NCBI GenBank assembly: GCA_038224615.1
Contig: JBBRFH010000189.1
Coordinates: 1-6,852 of the forward strand
Length of the DNA stretch: 6,852 bases
Origin: JBBRFH01 sp038224615
Lineage (GTDB): Bacteria; Planctomycetota; Phycisphaerae; Tepidisphaerales; Tepidisphaeraceae
Reading direction: 5' to 3'
Part shown: positions 1-5,910 of the stretch, one piece after another
How positions within the stretch are numbered: the first letter of the stretch is position 1
How the letters are laid out: each line of letters begins with the position of its first letter
Notes under the pieces: generated by a model
Database searches by the model: none
Told to the model about the DNA's origin: nothing
What the model saw: only the letters and a program-made list of their open reading frames with translations
Program-made: the position numbers and the translations under genes

Positions 1-10
1 GGGCGTCCAT
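1..10 (-). CDS. Start of a divergent gene running off the left edge (partial, product unknown)
   Basis: On the minus strand an ATG at 10-8 is preceded by a perfect AAGGAG (23-18) with a 7-nt spacer. This leader is nearly the same as that of fabI (AAGGAG, 7 nt, then GCATGG). Only Met-Asp-Ala and one base of the next codon are inside the window, so the product cannot be named. If real, the gene is divergent from fabI and the roughly 500-bp gap holds both promoters. The call rests on the SD and start codon alone. Confidence 0.4.
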
Positions 11-49
11 GCGCAAGCTCCTTATTGAAGGTGAAAGACTGAAAAAACA

Positions 50-61
50 GCGAAGCTTCGC
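50..61. repeat. Perfect 12-bp palindrome (GCGAAGCTTCGC) upstream of the left-edge gene
   Basis: GCGAAGCTTCGC reads the same on both strands. On the minus strand it is followed directly by TG and six T, about 40 nt before the putative start codon at position 10. It could be an operator, a weak attenuator hairpin (4-bp stem, AGCT loop, T-run) or chance. No regulator family is suggested. Confidence 0.35.
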
Positions 62-257
62 GACCGATCCGCCACCATACCCCCCAGACCGACCGGGCGC
101 AATCCTAACATGCGCCGAACTTCATCTGCGATCGCCCTGGATTTCCGCAGGGTAGCTCCGCCGTGTCTCGGCTCAAGCAACCGATCGTGATGGAACCCAA
201 AGTGTGAATCATGGCTACGATGATACCCTAACATACACCAAAAACGCAAGTGATATC

Positions 258-328
258 TCGCGTAGGCGTAAGCGACGCCCGCCTGGATAGCGGCAACGCG
301 GAGTCGCTTGCGCATTCGCGAGCTTTTT
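258..328 (+). terminator. Long hairpin plus T-run upstream of fabI (terminator or leader attenuator)
   Basis: The arms 258-276 and 303-321 pair at 17 of 19 positions (one of them G-T). The stem continues with a short inner helix, CCGC 279-282 with GCGG 298-301. The right arm is followed by GC and TTTTT (324-328), the layout of a rho-independent terminator on the plus strand. No plus-strand gene is visible just upstream. It may therefore end a short RNA, or be an attenuator in a long fabI leader, about 190 nt before the fabI start. Confidence 0.4.
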
Positions 329-503
329 GTGTGCAAAAGTCGGTCGTTCAAAACGCTCCTCACCCCCACCTGCGGCGCACCGGGAAAGGGTGCCGGACGC
401 ACACGCGATCGCGTTGAGCGGGCTTGGGTCGCAGGCGTCCGGCTTTACCAAATCTGCCCTAGACCGTACCTTCTGCGCCGCACAACGTCCGAGAAAGAAA
501 AAG

Positions 504-509
504 AAGGAG
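504..509 (+). promoter_or_regulatory. Shine-Dalgarno site of fabI
   Basis: AAGGAG is followed by a 7-nt spacer and ATG at 517. It sits in a purine-rich tract (491-509). The match and spacing are ideal and fix the fabI start. Confidence 0.75.
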
Positions 510-516
510 CTGACGC

Positions 517-1296
517 ATGGGACTGCTGGATGGAAAAACGGGCCTGATCCTCAATATCGCCAACGATCGTTCGATCGCCTGGGCGATTGCCGACAACTGC
601 CGTAAGCAGGGCGCGACCTGCGGGTACGGCTACCTGCCGATGGAAAAAATGGAACGCCGGGTTCGTAAGAGCCTCGAAGAAATGGGCGAACCTGACCCGT
701 GGCTTCTGCCCTGCGATGTCAGCAGCGACGAATCCATCGCCAGCTTCTTCAAAGCCGCCAAGGAAAAATACGACAAGATCGACTTCCTCGTCCATTCGCT
801 CGCGTTTGCAAATAAGGATTACCTGGCGATCGGCAAGTTCACGACGACTCCGCGCGACGTCTTCAGGCAGGCGTTGGACGTCAGTGCGTACTCACTGATT
901 GCGTTGACGCGTGAAGCCGCTCCGCTGATGACCGACGGCGGAAGCGTCATTGCTTTGACCTATCTCGGCTCGGAAAAAGCCGTGCCCGGGTACAACGTAA
1001 TGGGTGTCGCCAAGGCCGCACTCGAATCGGCGACCCGTTACCTCGCGTACGAACTGGGCGCGAAGAATATCCGTGTCAACAGCATCAGCGCCGGTGCCGT
1101 CCGCACCCTCAGCGCGATGGCCGTGGGCGGTATTGATGAGATGTTCAACCACAGCGAGAAACGCGCGCCGCTGAAGCGGAACATCGACGCCGACGAAGTA
1201 GGCAAGACCGCCATCTACCTCCTGAGCGACCTCAGCTCCGCGGTCACGGGCTCCAATTTGTATGTCGACTGCGGCGTCAACATCGTCGGACTCTGA
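517..1296 (+). CDS. fabI: Enoyl-[acyl-carrier-protein] reductase (NADH), FabI type
   Basis: FabI reduces the trans-2,3 double bond of enoyl-ACP with NAD(P)H, the last step of each round of type II fatty acid synthesis, in the cytosol. The 259-residue protein matches the E. coli enzyme (262 aa) almost end to end. It is a Rossmann-fold atypical short-chain dehydrogenase. Visible marks: a nucleotide-binding segment at about 9-21 ending in RSIA, CDV at 66-68 (adenine pocket), HSLAFA at 93-98, and the catalytic pair Tyr159 and Lys166 with exactly six residues between, plus Tyr149 in LTYLG. ISAG at 190-193 and VDCG at 250-253 are also typical. Position 13, Gly in E. coli FabI, is Asn here. The start is fixed by the SD at 504-509. 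It is a single-gene unit closed by the hairpin at 1338-1356. FabI is the triclosan and isoniazid-class target family; drug response cannot be judged from this sequence. Confidence 0.96.
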   Translation: MGLLDGKTGLILNIANDRSIAWAIADNCRKQGATCGYGYLPMEKMERRVRKSLEEMGEPDPWLLPCDVSSDESIASFFKAAKEKYDKIDFLVHSLAFANKDYLAIGKFTTTPRDVFRQALDVSAYSLIALTREAAPLMTDGGSVIALTYLGSEKAVPGYNVMGVAKAALESATRYLAYELGAKNIRVNSISAGAVRTLSAMAVGGIDEMFNHSEKRAPLKRNIDADEVGKTAIYLLSDLSSAVTGSNLYVDCGVNIVGL

Positions 1297-1337
1297 TCGA
1301 GCCCCGCGACGTGATCGACAACCAACGACCCCGAAAG

Positions 1338-1363
1338 CCGCGGCCACTGGCCGCGGTCTTCGT
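1338..1363 (+). terminator. Terminator hairpin after fabI
   Basis: The perfect 8-bp arms CCGCGGCC (1338-1345) and GGCCGCGG (1349-1356) flank a 3-nt ACT loop, followed by the T-rich tail TCTTCGTTT. It begins about 40 nt after the fabI stop and about 95 nt before priA, so the two genes are probably separate transcripts. The tail is not a pure T-run, hence moderate confidence. Confidence 0.65.
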
Positions 1364-1431
1364 TTGTACGATGGGCTTGGAGTACAAAGCCGGCTGAGAG
1401 AATCCGTGGGCAGGATGCTCATACTACGAGA

Positions 1432-3855
1432 ATGACCCCCGACGCTCCCATGCTCTTTGAAGGCGCCGAGCCGATGGACGAACTCGCCGACGTTCCTGCT
1501 GCGCGCTACGAAGGCCCTGTCGCGCAGGTCGCCATCGAGCAGTCGGTTGACAAGGTTCTTGACTACGCCGTCCCCAAGGCGCTCATCGACCACATCGAGG
1601 TCGGCCAGCGCGTCCGCGTCCCGCTGGGCCGGGGCAATCGCGCCGCGTTCGGGTACGTCGTCGGTCGCACCGATCACAGCACCTATCCGCATTTGAAGCC
1701 GGTCATGGCGATCGACGACGACCGCGTCCTCATCCGTCCGCCGATGATGAACCTCGCGCGGTGGATCAGCCAGTATTACCTCAGCCCGCTGGGCATGGTG
1801 CTGGAGACGATCATCCCCAGCGCGGTGAAAAAACGCATCGGCCTTGGCTACAGCCAGCAGGTCCGCCCGGCCAAGAGTGCCGAGGAACTGCAGGCACTGC
1901 TCGAATCGAGCCACAGCGGCAAGCGGCGGACGATCCTCTCGCGACTGCTCCAGGTCGAGCCGGGCAAGAGCATCGAACTCAACCAGCTCTCCTTCGAGTC
2001 CGGCGTCACCGTGCCCACCGTCCGCAAGCTCAAAAAGGACGGGCTGATCACCATCACCGAGGAAGTCGATCTCACCACGCTCGACAGCACCGACCTCGAA
2101 AGCATCCCCAACCCCACGCTCCACGACCTCAACCCCGAGCAGAAGCACGCCGTCGATACCCTGATCGCGCAGCAGGGGTTCAAGGTCAATCTCCTCTACG
2201 GCATCACCGGCTCCGGCAAGACCGAGGTGTACCTCCGCGCCATCGAGCAGGTCGTCAAACAGGGCAGGCAGGCGATCGTCCTCGTCCCCGAGATCGCGCT
2301 CACGCCGCAAACCGTCCGCCGCTTCGTCGACCGTTTCCCCCGTGTCGCCGTCCAGCACTCGGCCCTGACCAACACCGAGCGGCACCGGCACTGGCAACAG
2401 ATCAGCACCGGGCACGCCCAGGTCATCGTCGGCGCCCGCAGCGCCATCTTCGCGCCGACCAAAGACCTCGGCCTGATCGTCGTCGACGAAGAACACGAGC
2501 CGTCCTACAAACAGGACAGCATCCCGCGCTATCACGCGCGCGATGTTGCCATCAAGCGGGCCCAGATTGAGAACGTGCCGGTCGTTCTGGGCAGTGCGAC
2601 GCCGAGCCTGGAAACTTGGAACGGGATGAAGAGCGTGTGGCGTGATGAGTGTGACGTGACGACGGCAACGGTGGCGGCCGCCGAGTCTGCATCACGCAAC
2701 ACTCATCACGTCACACGTGTCCTTCTCCGCCTTCCCAACAGAGTTCGAGGACTGGCACTTCCGCGCGTCGAAACCATCGACATGCGCCAGGCCAATAAGA
2801 TGCGCAAGGGGCACCACCTGTTCTCCCCGCGTCTCGAGTTCATGATCCAGTCGACGCTCAACGCCGGCGAGCAGGCGATTCTCCTGCTCAACCGGCGCGG
2901 CTACGCCAACTGCGTCCACTGCGCCAGTTGCAACGACGCCATCAAGTGCAAGTATTGCGACACGACGATGACCTATCATCGCTCGGCCCCGTTCAATCCG
3001 TTGACGGCCCGCACCGAGGCCGGCCTGCACACGGGGCAGATTCATTGTCACTACTGCCTTGCAGTGAATCCCTTGCCCGCGACGTGCCCGGTGTGTGACA
3101 AGAAGCTCTCTCTCTTCGGCCTCGGCACGCAGCGAGTGGAGGAGGAGCTCGGCCGAAAATTCCCCGGCGTCGAGTTTGCCCGTGCCGACTCGGACACCAT
3201 GCGCTCCAAGTCCGACTACGAAACGCTATTGGGAAGATTCGGCCGCGGCGAGATCAAGATCATGCTCGGCACGCAGATGATCGCCAAGGGTCTGGACTAT
3301 CCCAACGTCACGCTTGTCGGCGTCATCAGCGGCGACACCGCGCTCTCGCTCCCCGACTTCCGCGCCGCCGAGCGCACGTTCCAGCTCATCACCCAGGTGG
3401 CGGGGCGCGCCGGTCGCGGGGATAAGCCTGGGCGGGTGATCCTGCAGACGTTTTTGCCCGACCACGCAACGATCGAGTTCGCGATGAAGCAGGACTTCGA
3501 GGGCTTCGCCGCCGCCGAGCTCGAACACCGCAAGCTCGCCCGTCTGCCACCCAGCAGCCGAATGGTGCGCATCGTCCTGCGCGACCAATCCCTCGACGAA
3601 CTCGCCAAGCGCGCCGACGCGCTCGCGTTGCAACTGACCGCCGCCATCGCCACCATCAAGCAAACCCCCATCGACCTCCGCGGCCCCATGCCCTGCGCCA
3701 TCGAACGCATCGCCGGGTATCACAGAAACCAGTTGGTGCTCACCAGCCCCAGCCCGGCAGCACTTCAGCACGTTTTGGCGGGGTTACGCGAACAGACGGG
3801 GCTTGTGTCGAATGACCGCGTGGCGATTGATGTGGATCCGGTGTCGATGCTGTGA
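1432..3855 (+). CDS. priA: Primosomal protein N' (replication restart helicase PriA)
   Basis: PriA is a 3'-to-5' superfamily 2 helicase that recognises stalled or repaired replication forks and starts reloading of the DnaB-type helicase. The 807-residue product is longer than E. coli PriA (732). In order: an unconserved N-terminal extension (1-28), the 3'-end-binding domain (about 30-125), a winged-helix region (about 130-230), Walker A GITGSGKT (257-264), DEEH (352-355), GSATPS (387-392), the Cys-rich zinc region (494-555), GTQMIAKG (613-620) and QVAGRAGR (655-662). All helicase motifs are intact. Two insertions stand out: residues 402-429, encoded by an inverted repeat at 2633-2718, and about 15 extra residues between C509 and C539. 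Canonical zinc ligands are C497, C500, C506, C509, C539, C542, C552 and C555; C494 is extra. The start is uncertain: no SD precedes ATG 1432 or 1450, while ATG 1474 has AAGG at 1460-1463 with a 10-nt spacer. All three lie before the conserved part. Confidence 0.95.
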   Translation: MTPDAPMLFEGAEPMDELADVPAARYEGPVAQVAIEQSVDKVLDYAVPKALIDHIEVGQRVRVPLGRGNRAAFGYVVGRTDHSTYPHLKPVMAIDDDRVLIRPPMMNLARWISQYYLSPLGMVLETIIPSAVKKRIGLGYSQQVRPAKSAEELQALLESSHSGKRRTILSRLLQVEPGKSIELNQLSFESGVTVPTVRKLKKDGLITITEEVDLTTLDSTDLESIPNPTLHDLNPEQKHAVDTLIAQQGFKVNLLYGITGSGKTEVYLRAIEQVVKQGRQAIVLVPEIALTPQTVRRFVDRFPRVAVQHSALTNTERHRHWQQISTGHAQVIVGARSAIFAPTKDLGLIVVDEEHEPSYKQDSIPRYHARDVAIKRAQIENVPVVLGSATPSLETWNGMKSVWRDECDVTTATVAAAESASRNTHHVTRVLLRLPNRVRGLALPRVETIDMRQANKMRKGHHLFSPRLEFMIQSTLNAGEQAILLLNRRGYANCVHCASCNDAIKCKYCDTTMTYHRSAPFNPLTARTEAGLHTGQIHCHYCLAVNPLPATCPVCDKKLSLFGLGTQRVEEELGRKFPGVEFARADSDTMRSKSDYETLLGRFGRGEIKIMLGTQMIAKGLDYPNVTLVGVISGDTALSLPDFRAAERTFQLITQVAGRAGRGDKPGRVILQTFLPDHATIEFAMKQDFEGFAAAELEHRKLARLPPSSRMVRIVLRDQSLDELAKRADALALQLTAAIATIKQTPIDLRGPMPCAIERIAGYHRNQLVLTSPSPAALQHVLAGLREQTGLVSNDRVAIDVDPVSML
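2633..2718. repeat. Palindromic element inserted in frame within priA
   Basis: The arms 2633-2659 and 2692-2718 pair at 25 of 27 positions (two G-T, two mismatches at 2653-2654); the core GTGATGAGTGT is perfect. The 32-nt loop holds a second perfect palindrome, GGCGGCCGCC (2673-2682). The element encodes PriA residues 402-429, which have no counterpart in PriA proteins such as that of E. coli, where motif III runs on after about 30 residues to the next conserved segment instead of about 56 here. Flanking codons rejoin to a normal PriA reading (NGMKS, then LLRLPNRV). There is no obvious target-site duplication. Confidence 0.7.
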
Positions 3856-3871
3856 TGTCGAATCGAATCGA

Positions 3872-3918
3872 AGCGAGCCGCGAAGCTACGATGAGCGCGA
3901 AGGTAAACGCGAAGAAAA
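3872..3918. repeat. CGCGAAG-type intergenic repeat, copy 1
   Basis: Downstream of priA, CGCGAAG or a close variant recurs three times (3880-3885, 3895-3902, 3908-3914), beginning GCGAGCCGCGAAG and ending AAACGCGAAGAAA. A fuller version lies at 4842-4915 on the other side of the deaminase gene. The two share the order of units, so they look like copies of one dispersed element instead of random low complexity. This copy lacks the second, complementary arm. Confidence 0.5.
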
Positions 3919-3943
3919 AATAAATGATGGTCAGCTTTGGTGC

Positions 3944-3973
3944 CACGGGTCGGCGGTACGCCGCAGACCCGTG
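3944..3973. repeat. REP-like hairpin in the priA-deaminase intergenic region
   Basis: CACGGGT (3944-3950) pairs with ACCCGTG (3967-3973) and CGGCG (3951-3955) with CGCCG (3959-3963), around a GTA loop and a 3-nt bulge. Twelve GC-rich pairs make a very stable hairpin. No T-run follows on either strand, so a rho-independent terminator is unlikely. It could still mark the junction of the convergent priA and deaminase transcripts. Confidence 0.6.
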
Positions 3974-4089
3974 CGTGCGGGCTGACGAGCAATTTCAACC
4001 GCGGCAGGCCTGTTGGGTAATTGAAAACACGGGCGCGACGCGCGTGATACGGGAATGCAGAGCGTGCGCACAATGCCCACGCCACGGAA

Positions 4090-4119
4090 TTCATCTGCGT
4101 TGATTTGCGTTCATCTGCG
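4090..4119. repeat. Three 10-bp tandem units TTCATCTGCG
   Basis: Three consecutive 10-mers: TTCATCTGCG (4090-4099), TTGATTTGCG (4100-4109, two changes) and TTCATCTGCG (4110-4119). They end 14 bp before the deaminase stop codon. A lone unit also occurs at 120-129, possibly by chance. The function is unknown. Confidence 0.6.
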
Positions 4120-4133
4120 GCTGATTCGTATTC

Positions 4134-4763
4134 CTACGCCAAACCCGCGGCCTTCGCTTCGTCCCACTTCTTGTGCCCGGCCCAGTCGATGAAGTGGAGC
4201 ATGGGGCGCTCCTTGGCATACTTCGCGTACAGCGCGATCGCGTGAGAGTCTTCGAGTGTTTCGACGGTCGCGATGCCGCCTGCGCGGAGCACGGGCGCGG
4301 TGGTGGGGGCGTTGGTGACGTCGCCGATGACGACTTTGGCGAAGTTGCCGCGGTGGATGATCTGGGCGCAGCAGACTAAACACGGCGTGAGGGTGGTGAA
4401 CATGATGGCGGAGCGGAAGTCGACGGGGCCGTGACCGAGCAGTTTGGCGACACGACCGGCGTCGCGCAACGCGGCGGTTTCGCCGTGGGTGGTGGAGTCG
4501 TTCTGCTGGCCGAGCGTGTTGTGTCCTTTGCCGATGATGGCGCGGGTGGCGCTGTCGATGATGACACCACCGATAGGACAGCCGTCTTCGTCGAAGGATT
4601 TTTGCGCGAGCAGGGTGCCGATGCGCATGAAGTCAGCATCAGTCAGCTTCCTGAAGAACGCGGCTTCGGCGAGCTTTGGTAGGAATTCGGTGGGCAGGTG
4701 GGCGATGACGTTCAGGACGGAATCGTCAACCGGTGTGCTGGCGGTGAAGAAAGGGGGTGTCAT
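4134..4763 (-). CDS. Nucleoside/cytosine deaminase family protein (zinc-dependent, yeast cytosine deaminase-like)
   Basis: A 209-residue member of the cytidine deaminase-like fold. The zinc site is complete: His93 and the proton-shuttling Glu95 in HGE, then PCLVC with Cys128 and Cys131. GKGHN (78-82), the GCPIGGVI strand (61-68) and ERP near the C-terminus (185-187) resemble yeast cytosine deaminase (Fcy1), which turns cytosine into uracil for pyrimidine salvage. Guanine or another nucleobase deaminase remains possible; the substrate cannot be read from the sequence. The first about 43 residues precede the catalytic domain and have no match that I recognise. The in-frame ATG at 4763 is chosen over a TTG two codons upstream; neither has an SD, and ATG M46 is an alternative that starts closer to the conserved core. 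The gene faces priA tail to tail and is flanked by repeats on both sides. Confidence 0.85.
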   Translation of the reverse strand: MTPPFFTASTPVDDSVLNVIAHLPTEFLPKLAEAAFFRKLTDADFMRIGTLLAQKSFDEDGCPIGGVIIDSATRAIIGKGHNTLGQQNDSTTHGETAALRDAGRVAKLLGHGPVDFRSAIMFTTLTPCLVCCAQIIHRGNFAKVVIGDVTNAPTTAPVLRAGGIATVETLEDSHAIALYAKYAKERPMLHFIDWAGHKKWDEAKAAGLA

Positions 4764-4841
4764 TGGCAAGGTTGTAGCGAGTAAGGGGGCGGGAATGCAA
4801 TCGGGAAATGTTGGCCGGTTTGTTGGCTCGAGAATGGAAAT

Positions 4842-4915
4842 GCGACCGCGAAGGCGCGAAGGCGCGCGAAGAAACGCGAAGGAAGTCGGAATTGAATTGT
4901 CTTCGCGTTCCTTCG
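4842..4915. repeat. CGCGAAG-type intergenic repeat, copy 2, with inverted arm
   Basis: Four CGCGAAG or close units run along 4846-4881. The last, CGAAGAAACGCGAAG (4867-4881), pairs with CTTCGCGTTCCTTCG (4901-4915) at 14 of 15 positions around a 19-nt loop. Weaker complementarity continues outward on both sides, to about 4841 and 4943. The element lies in the upstream region of the minus-strand deaminase gene. It looks like a dispersed palindromic repeat; compare 3872-3918. Confidence 0.6.
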
Positions 4916-4995
4916 GGTCTCTTACGCTCTTCCCTTTGTGCGGGAATTCGATCGATTCGAAACCATTGGGGTGACACGAACGGCGCGTCTTTTTA

Positions 4996-5025
4996 TGTAG
5001 CTGCGACGCCTGCGTCGCAGCTACA
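4996..5025. repeat. Perfect 14-bp-arm hairpin between deaminase and DUF4256 genes
   Basis: TGTAGCTGCGACGC (4996-5009) and its exact reverse complement (5012-5025) flank a 2-nt CT spacer. The T-run at 4990-4994 lies before the hairpin on the plus strand, so it is not a standard terminator in either direction. It ends 38 nt before the chosen start of the DUF4256 gene and would fall in or near its leader. It resembles REP-type mobile palindromes. Confidence 0.75.
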
Positions 5026-5053
5026 GTAATAGTAGCGATGCCAGAACATGAAC

Positions 5054-5057
5054 GGAG
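5054..5057 (+). promoter_or_regulatory. Shine-Dalgarno site deciding the DUF4256 start
   Basis: GGAG lies 5 nt before ATG 5063. The upstream in-frame ATG at 5048 has no SD, so 5063 is preferred. Confidence 0.5.
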
Positions 5058-5062
5058 CGATC

Positions 5063-5617
5063 ATGCCTGCGTTGGAAGATAAACAGAAGACCGAATTACT
5101 TGAAACGCTGGAGGCGCGGTTCTTTAAGTTTGTATCGCGGCACAAGGGGATTGGGTGGGAGAAGGTGCTGGCAAAGTTGGAGGCGAGTCCGGGGAAATTG
5201 TGGTCGTTGAATGAGATGGAGAAGACGGGTGGCGAGCCGGACGTGATCGGGTATGACAAGAAAACGGACGAGTATCTTTTCGTCGACTGTTCTGCTGAAA
5301 GCCCTGCCGGTCGGCGCAGCACGTGTTACGACCGCGAGGGGTTGGAATCGCGCAAGCAACATAAGCCTGCGAATACTGTGATCGACATGGCTGGTGAAAT
5401 GGGGATCGATCTGCTCGATGAAGCGCAGTACCGCGCGCTGCAGAAGTTCGGCCCGTTCGATGTAAAGACATCGAGCTGGATCAAAACACCGACCGACATT
5501 CGCGAGCAGGGCGGGGCGCTGTTTTGCGACTGGCGCTATGGGCATACATTCGTGTATCACAACGGGGCGCAGTCGTACTATGGGGCAAGAGGGTTTCGGG
5601 GGATGTTGAGAGTGTAG
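5063..5617 (+). CDS. DUF4256 family protein, function unknown
   Basis: A 184-residue protein recognised by its pattern as DUF4256, a family found in Bacillus and scattered other bacteria with no established function. Conserved blocks: KLWSLNEME (45-53), GGEPDV (56-61), DCSAESP (75-81), GRRSTCYDRE (83-92), KTSSWIKTP (135-143) and a C-terminal FVYHNGAQSYY to GFRG stretch (163-180). The length is normal for the family and it appears intact. There is no signal peptide or membrane segment, so it is probably cytosolic. The acidic order of E58, D60, D75 and E79 across two predicted strands is only faintly reminiscent of metal-dependent nuclease folds and proves nothing. The start at 5063 is chosen from the SD and because the family begins near this point; 5048 would add five residues. 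Codon choice favours G-ending and TTG codons more than priA does, a possible hint of separate origin. Confidence 0.88.
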   Translation: MPALEDKQKTELLETLEARFFKFVSRHKGIGWEKVLAKLEASPGKLWSLNEMEKTGGEPDVIGYDKKTDEYLFVDCSAESPAGRRSTCYDREGLESRKQHKPANTVIDMAGEMGIDLLDEAQYRALQKFGPFDVKTSSWIKTPTDIREQGGALFCDWRYGHTFVYHNGAQSYYGARGFRGMLRV

Positions 5618-5682
5618 GGGTGTTCAGCATTGAAGCGATCTACTCGTGGAAGGATCGGATGAATTGACAGGGAGGCTCTGCG

Positions 5683-5910
5683 ATGCGTGTTTTCCGGCGT
5701 ACCGAACTTGGCGTACATGAACTGACGTCCACCGCAGCTGGGGTCGGAAGTGGTGGTTGTGCAAAACGGTGCAAAGGTTGCCCGCTTGGCTCCGGCTTCA
5801 GCCTCTCGGAAGAAAGCGGTGGCGTAATCGGTTCGCGAAGTGCTGAGTTGACGGATCAACCGAAGATCGATTCAAAATCGCGGTATCCACTTACGACGCG
5901 AATGATCTGA
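5683..5910 (+). CDS. Possible small Cys-containing protein, doubtful
   Basis: A 75-codon frame with a strong SD (AGGGAGG 5669-5675, 7-nt spacer). Its translation includes a small Cys cluster (CAKRCKGC, residues 27-34) and many Gly and Ser, with no family that I recognise. The last 55 nt run antisense through the 3' end of the toxin gene at 5856-6149, which weakens the case. Without it, the 238-bp gap between the DUF4256 gene and the toxin gene holds nothing identifiable. Confidence 0.2.
   Translation: MRVFRRTELGVHELTSTAAGVGSGGCAKRCKGCPLGSGFSLSEESGGVIGSRSAELTDQPKIDSKSRYPLTTRMI

Larger units (their letters stand above)
11..516. other. Intergenic region between divergent genes, no convincing gene
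   Basis: About 500 bp upstream of fabI. Reading frames on both strands are either short or give low-complexity, Arg-rich translations without a recognisable family. A 48-codon plus-strand frame starting at 9 has no supporting signal. The region holds a perfect palindrome (50-61), a long hairpin followed by five T (258-328) and the SD of fabI (504-509). No convincing sigma-70 -35/-10 pair could be picked out. No tRNA-like fold was seen. Confidence 0.6.

Noticed and set aside
335..375. TTCAAAA sequence reminiscent of a tRNA T-loop
   Set aside because: The flanking bases do not form a 5-bp T-stem, and no acceptor or anticodon arm is present.
22..402. Minus-strand frame of 126 codons in the left intergenic region
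   Set aside because: No SD, no family resemblance, and it ends across the SD region of the likely divergent gene; probably chance.
414..453. Possible sigma-70 promoter before fabI (TTGGGT with TACCAAAT)
   Set aside because: The -10 match is poor and several equally weak alternatives exist nearby.
892..2535. Very long minus-strand open frame of 547 codons opposite fabI and priA
   Set aside because: It lies antisense to two clearly identified genes. GC-rich codon use on the plus strand keeps the opposite frame open, and the translation is Asp/Gly/Val-rich with no recognisable family.
3226..3771. Minus-strand frame of 181 codons opposite the end of priA
   Set aside because: Another antisense shadow of priA; low-complexity translation and no start signal.
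5578..5859. Minus-strand frame of 93 codons between the DUF4256 and toxin genes
   Set aside because: It overlaps the 3' end of the DUF4256 gene antisense, has no SD, and no recognisable family or motif.
5847..5860. Small stem GTTGA/TCAAC at the toxin stop codon as a terminator
   Set aside because: Only five pairs and no T-run on either strand.
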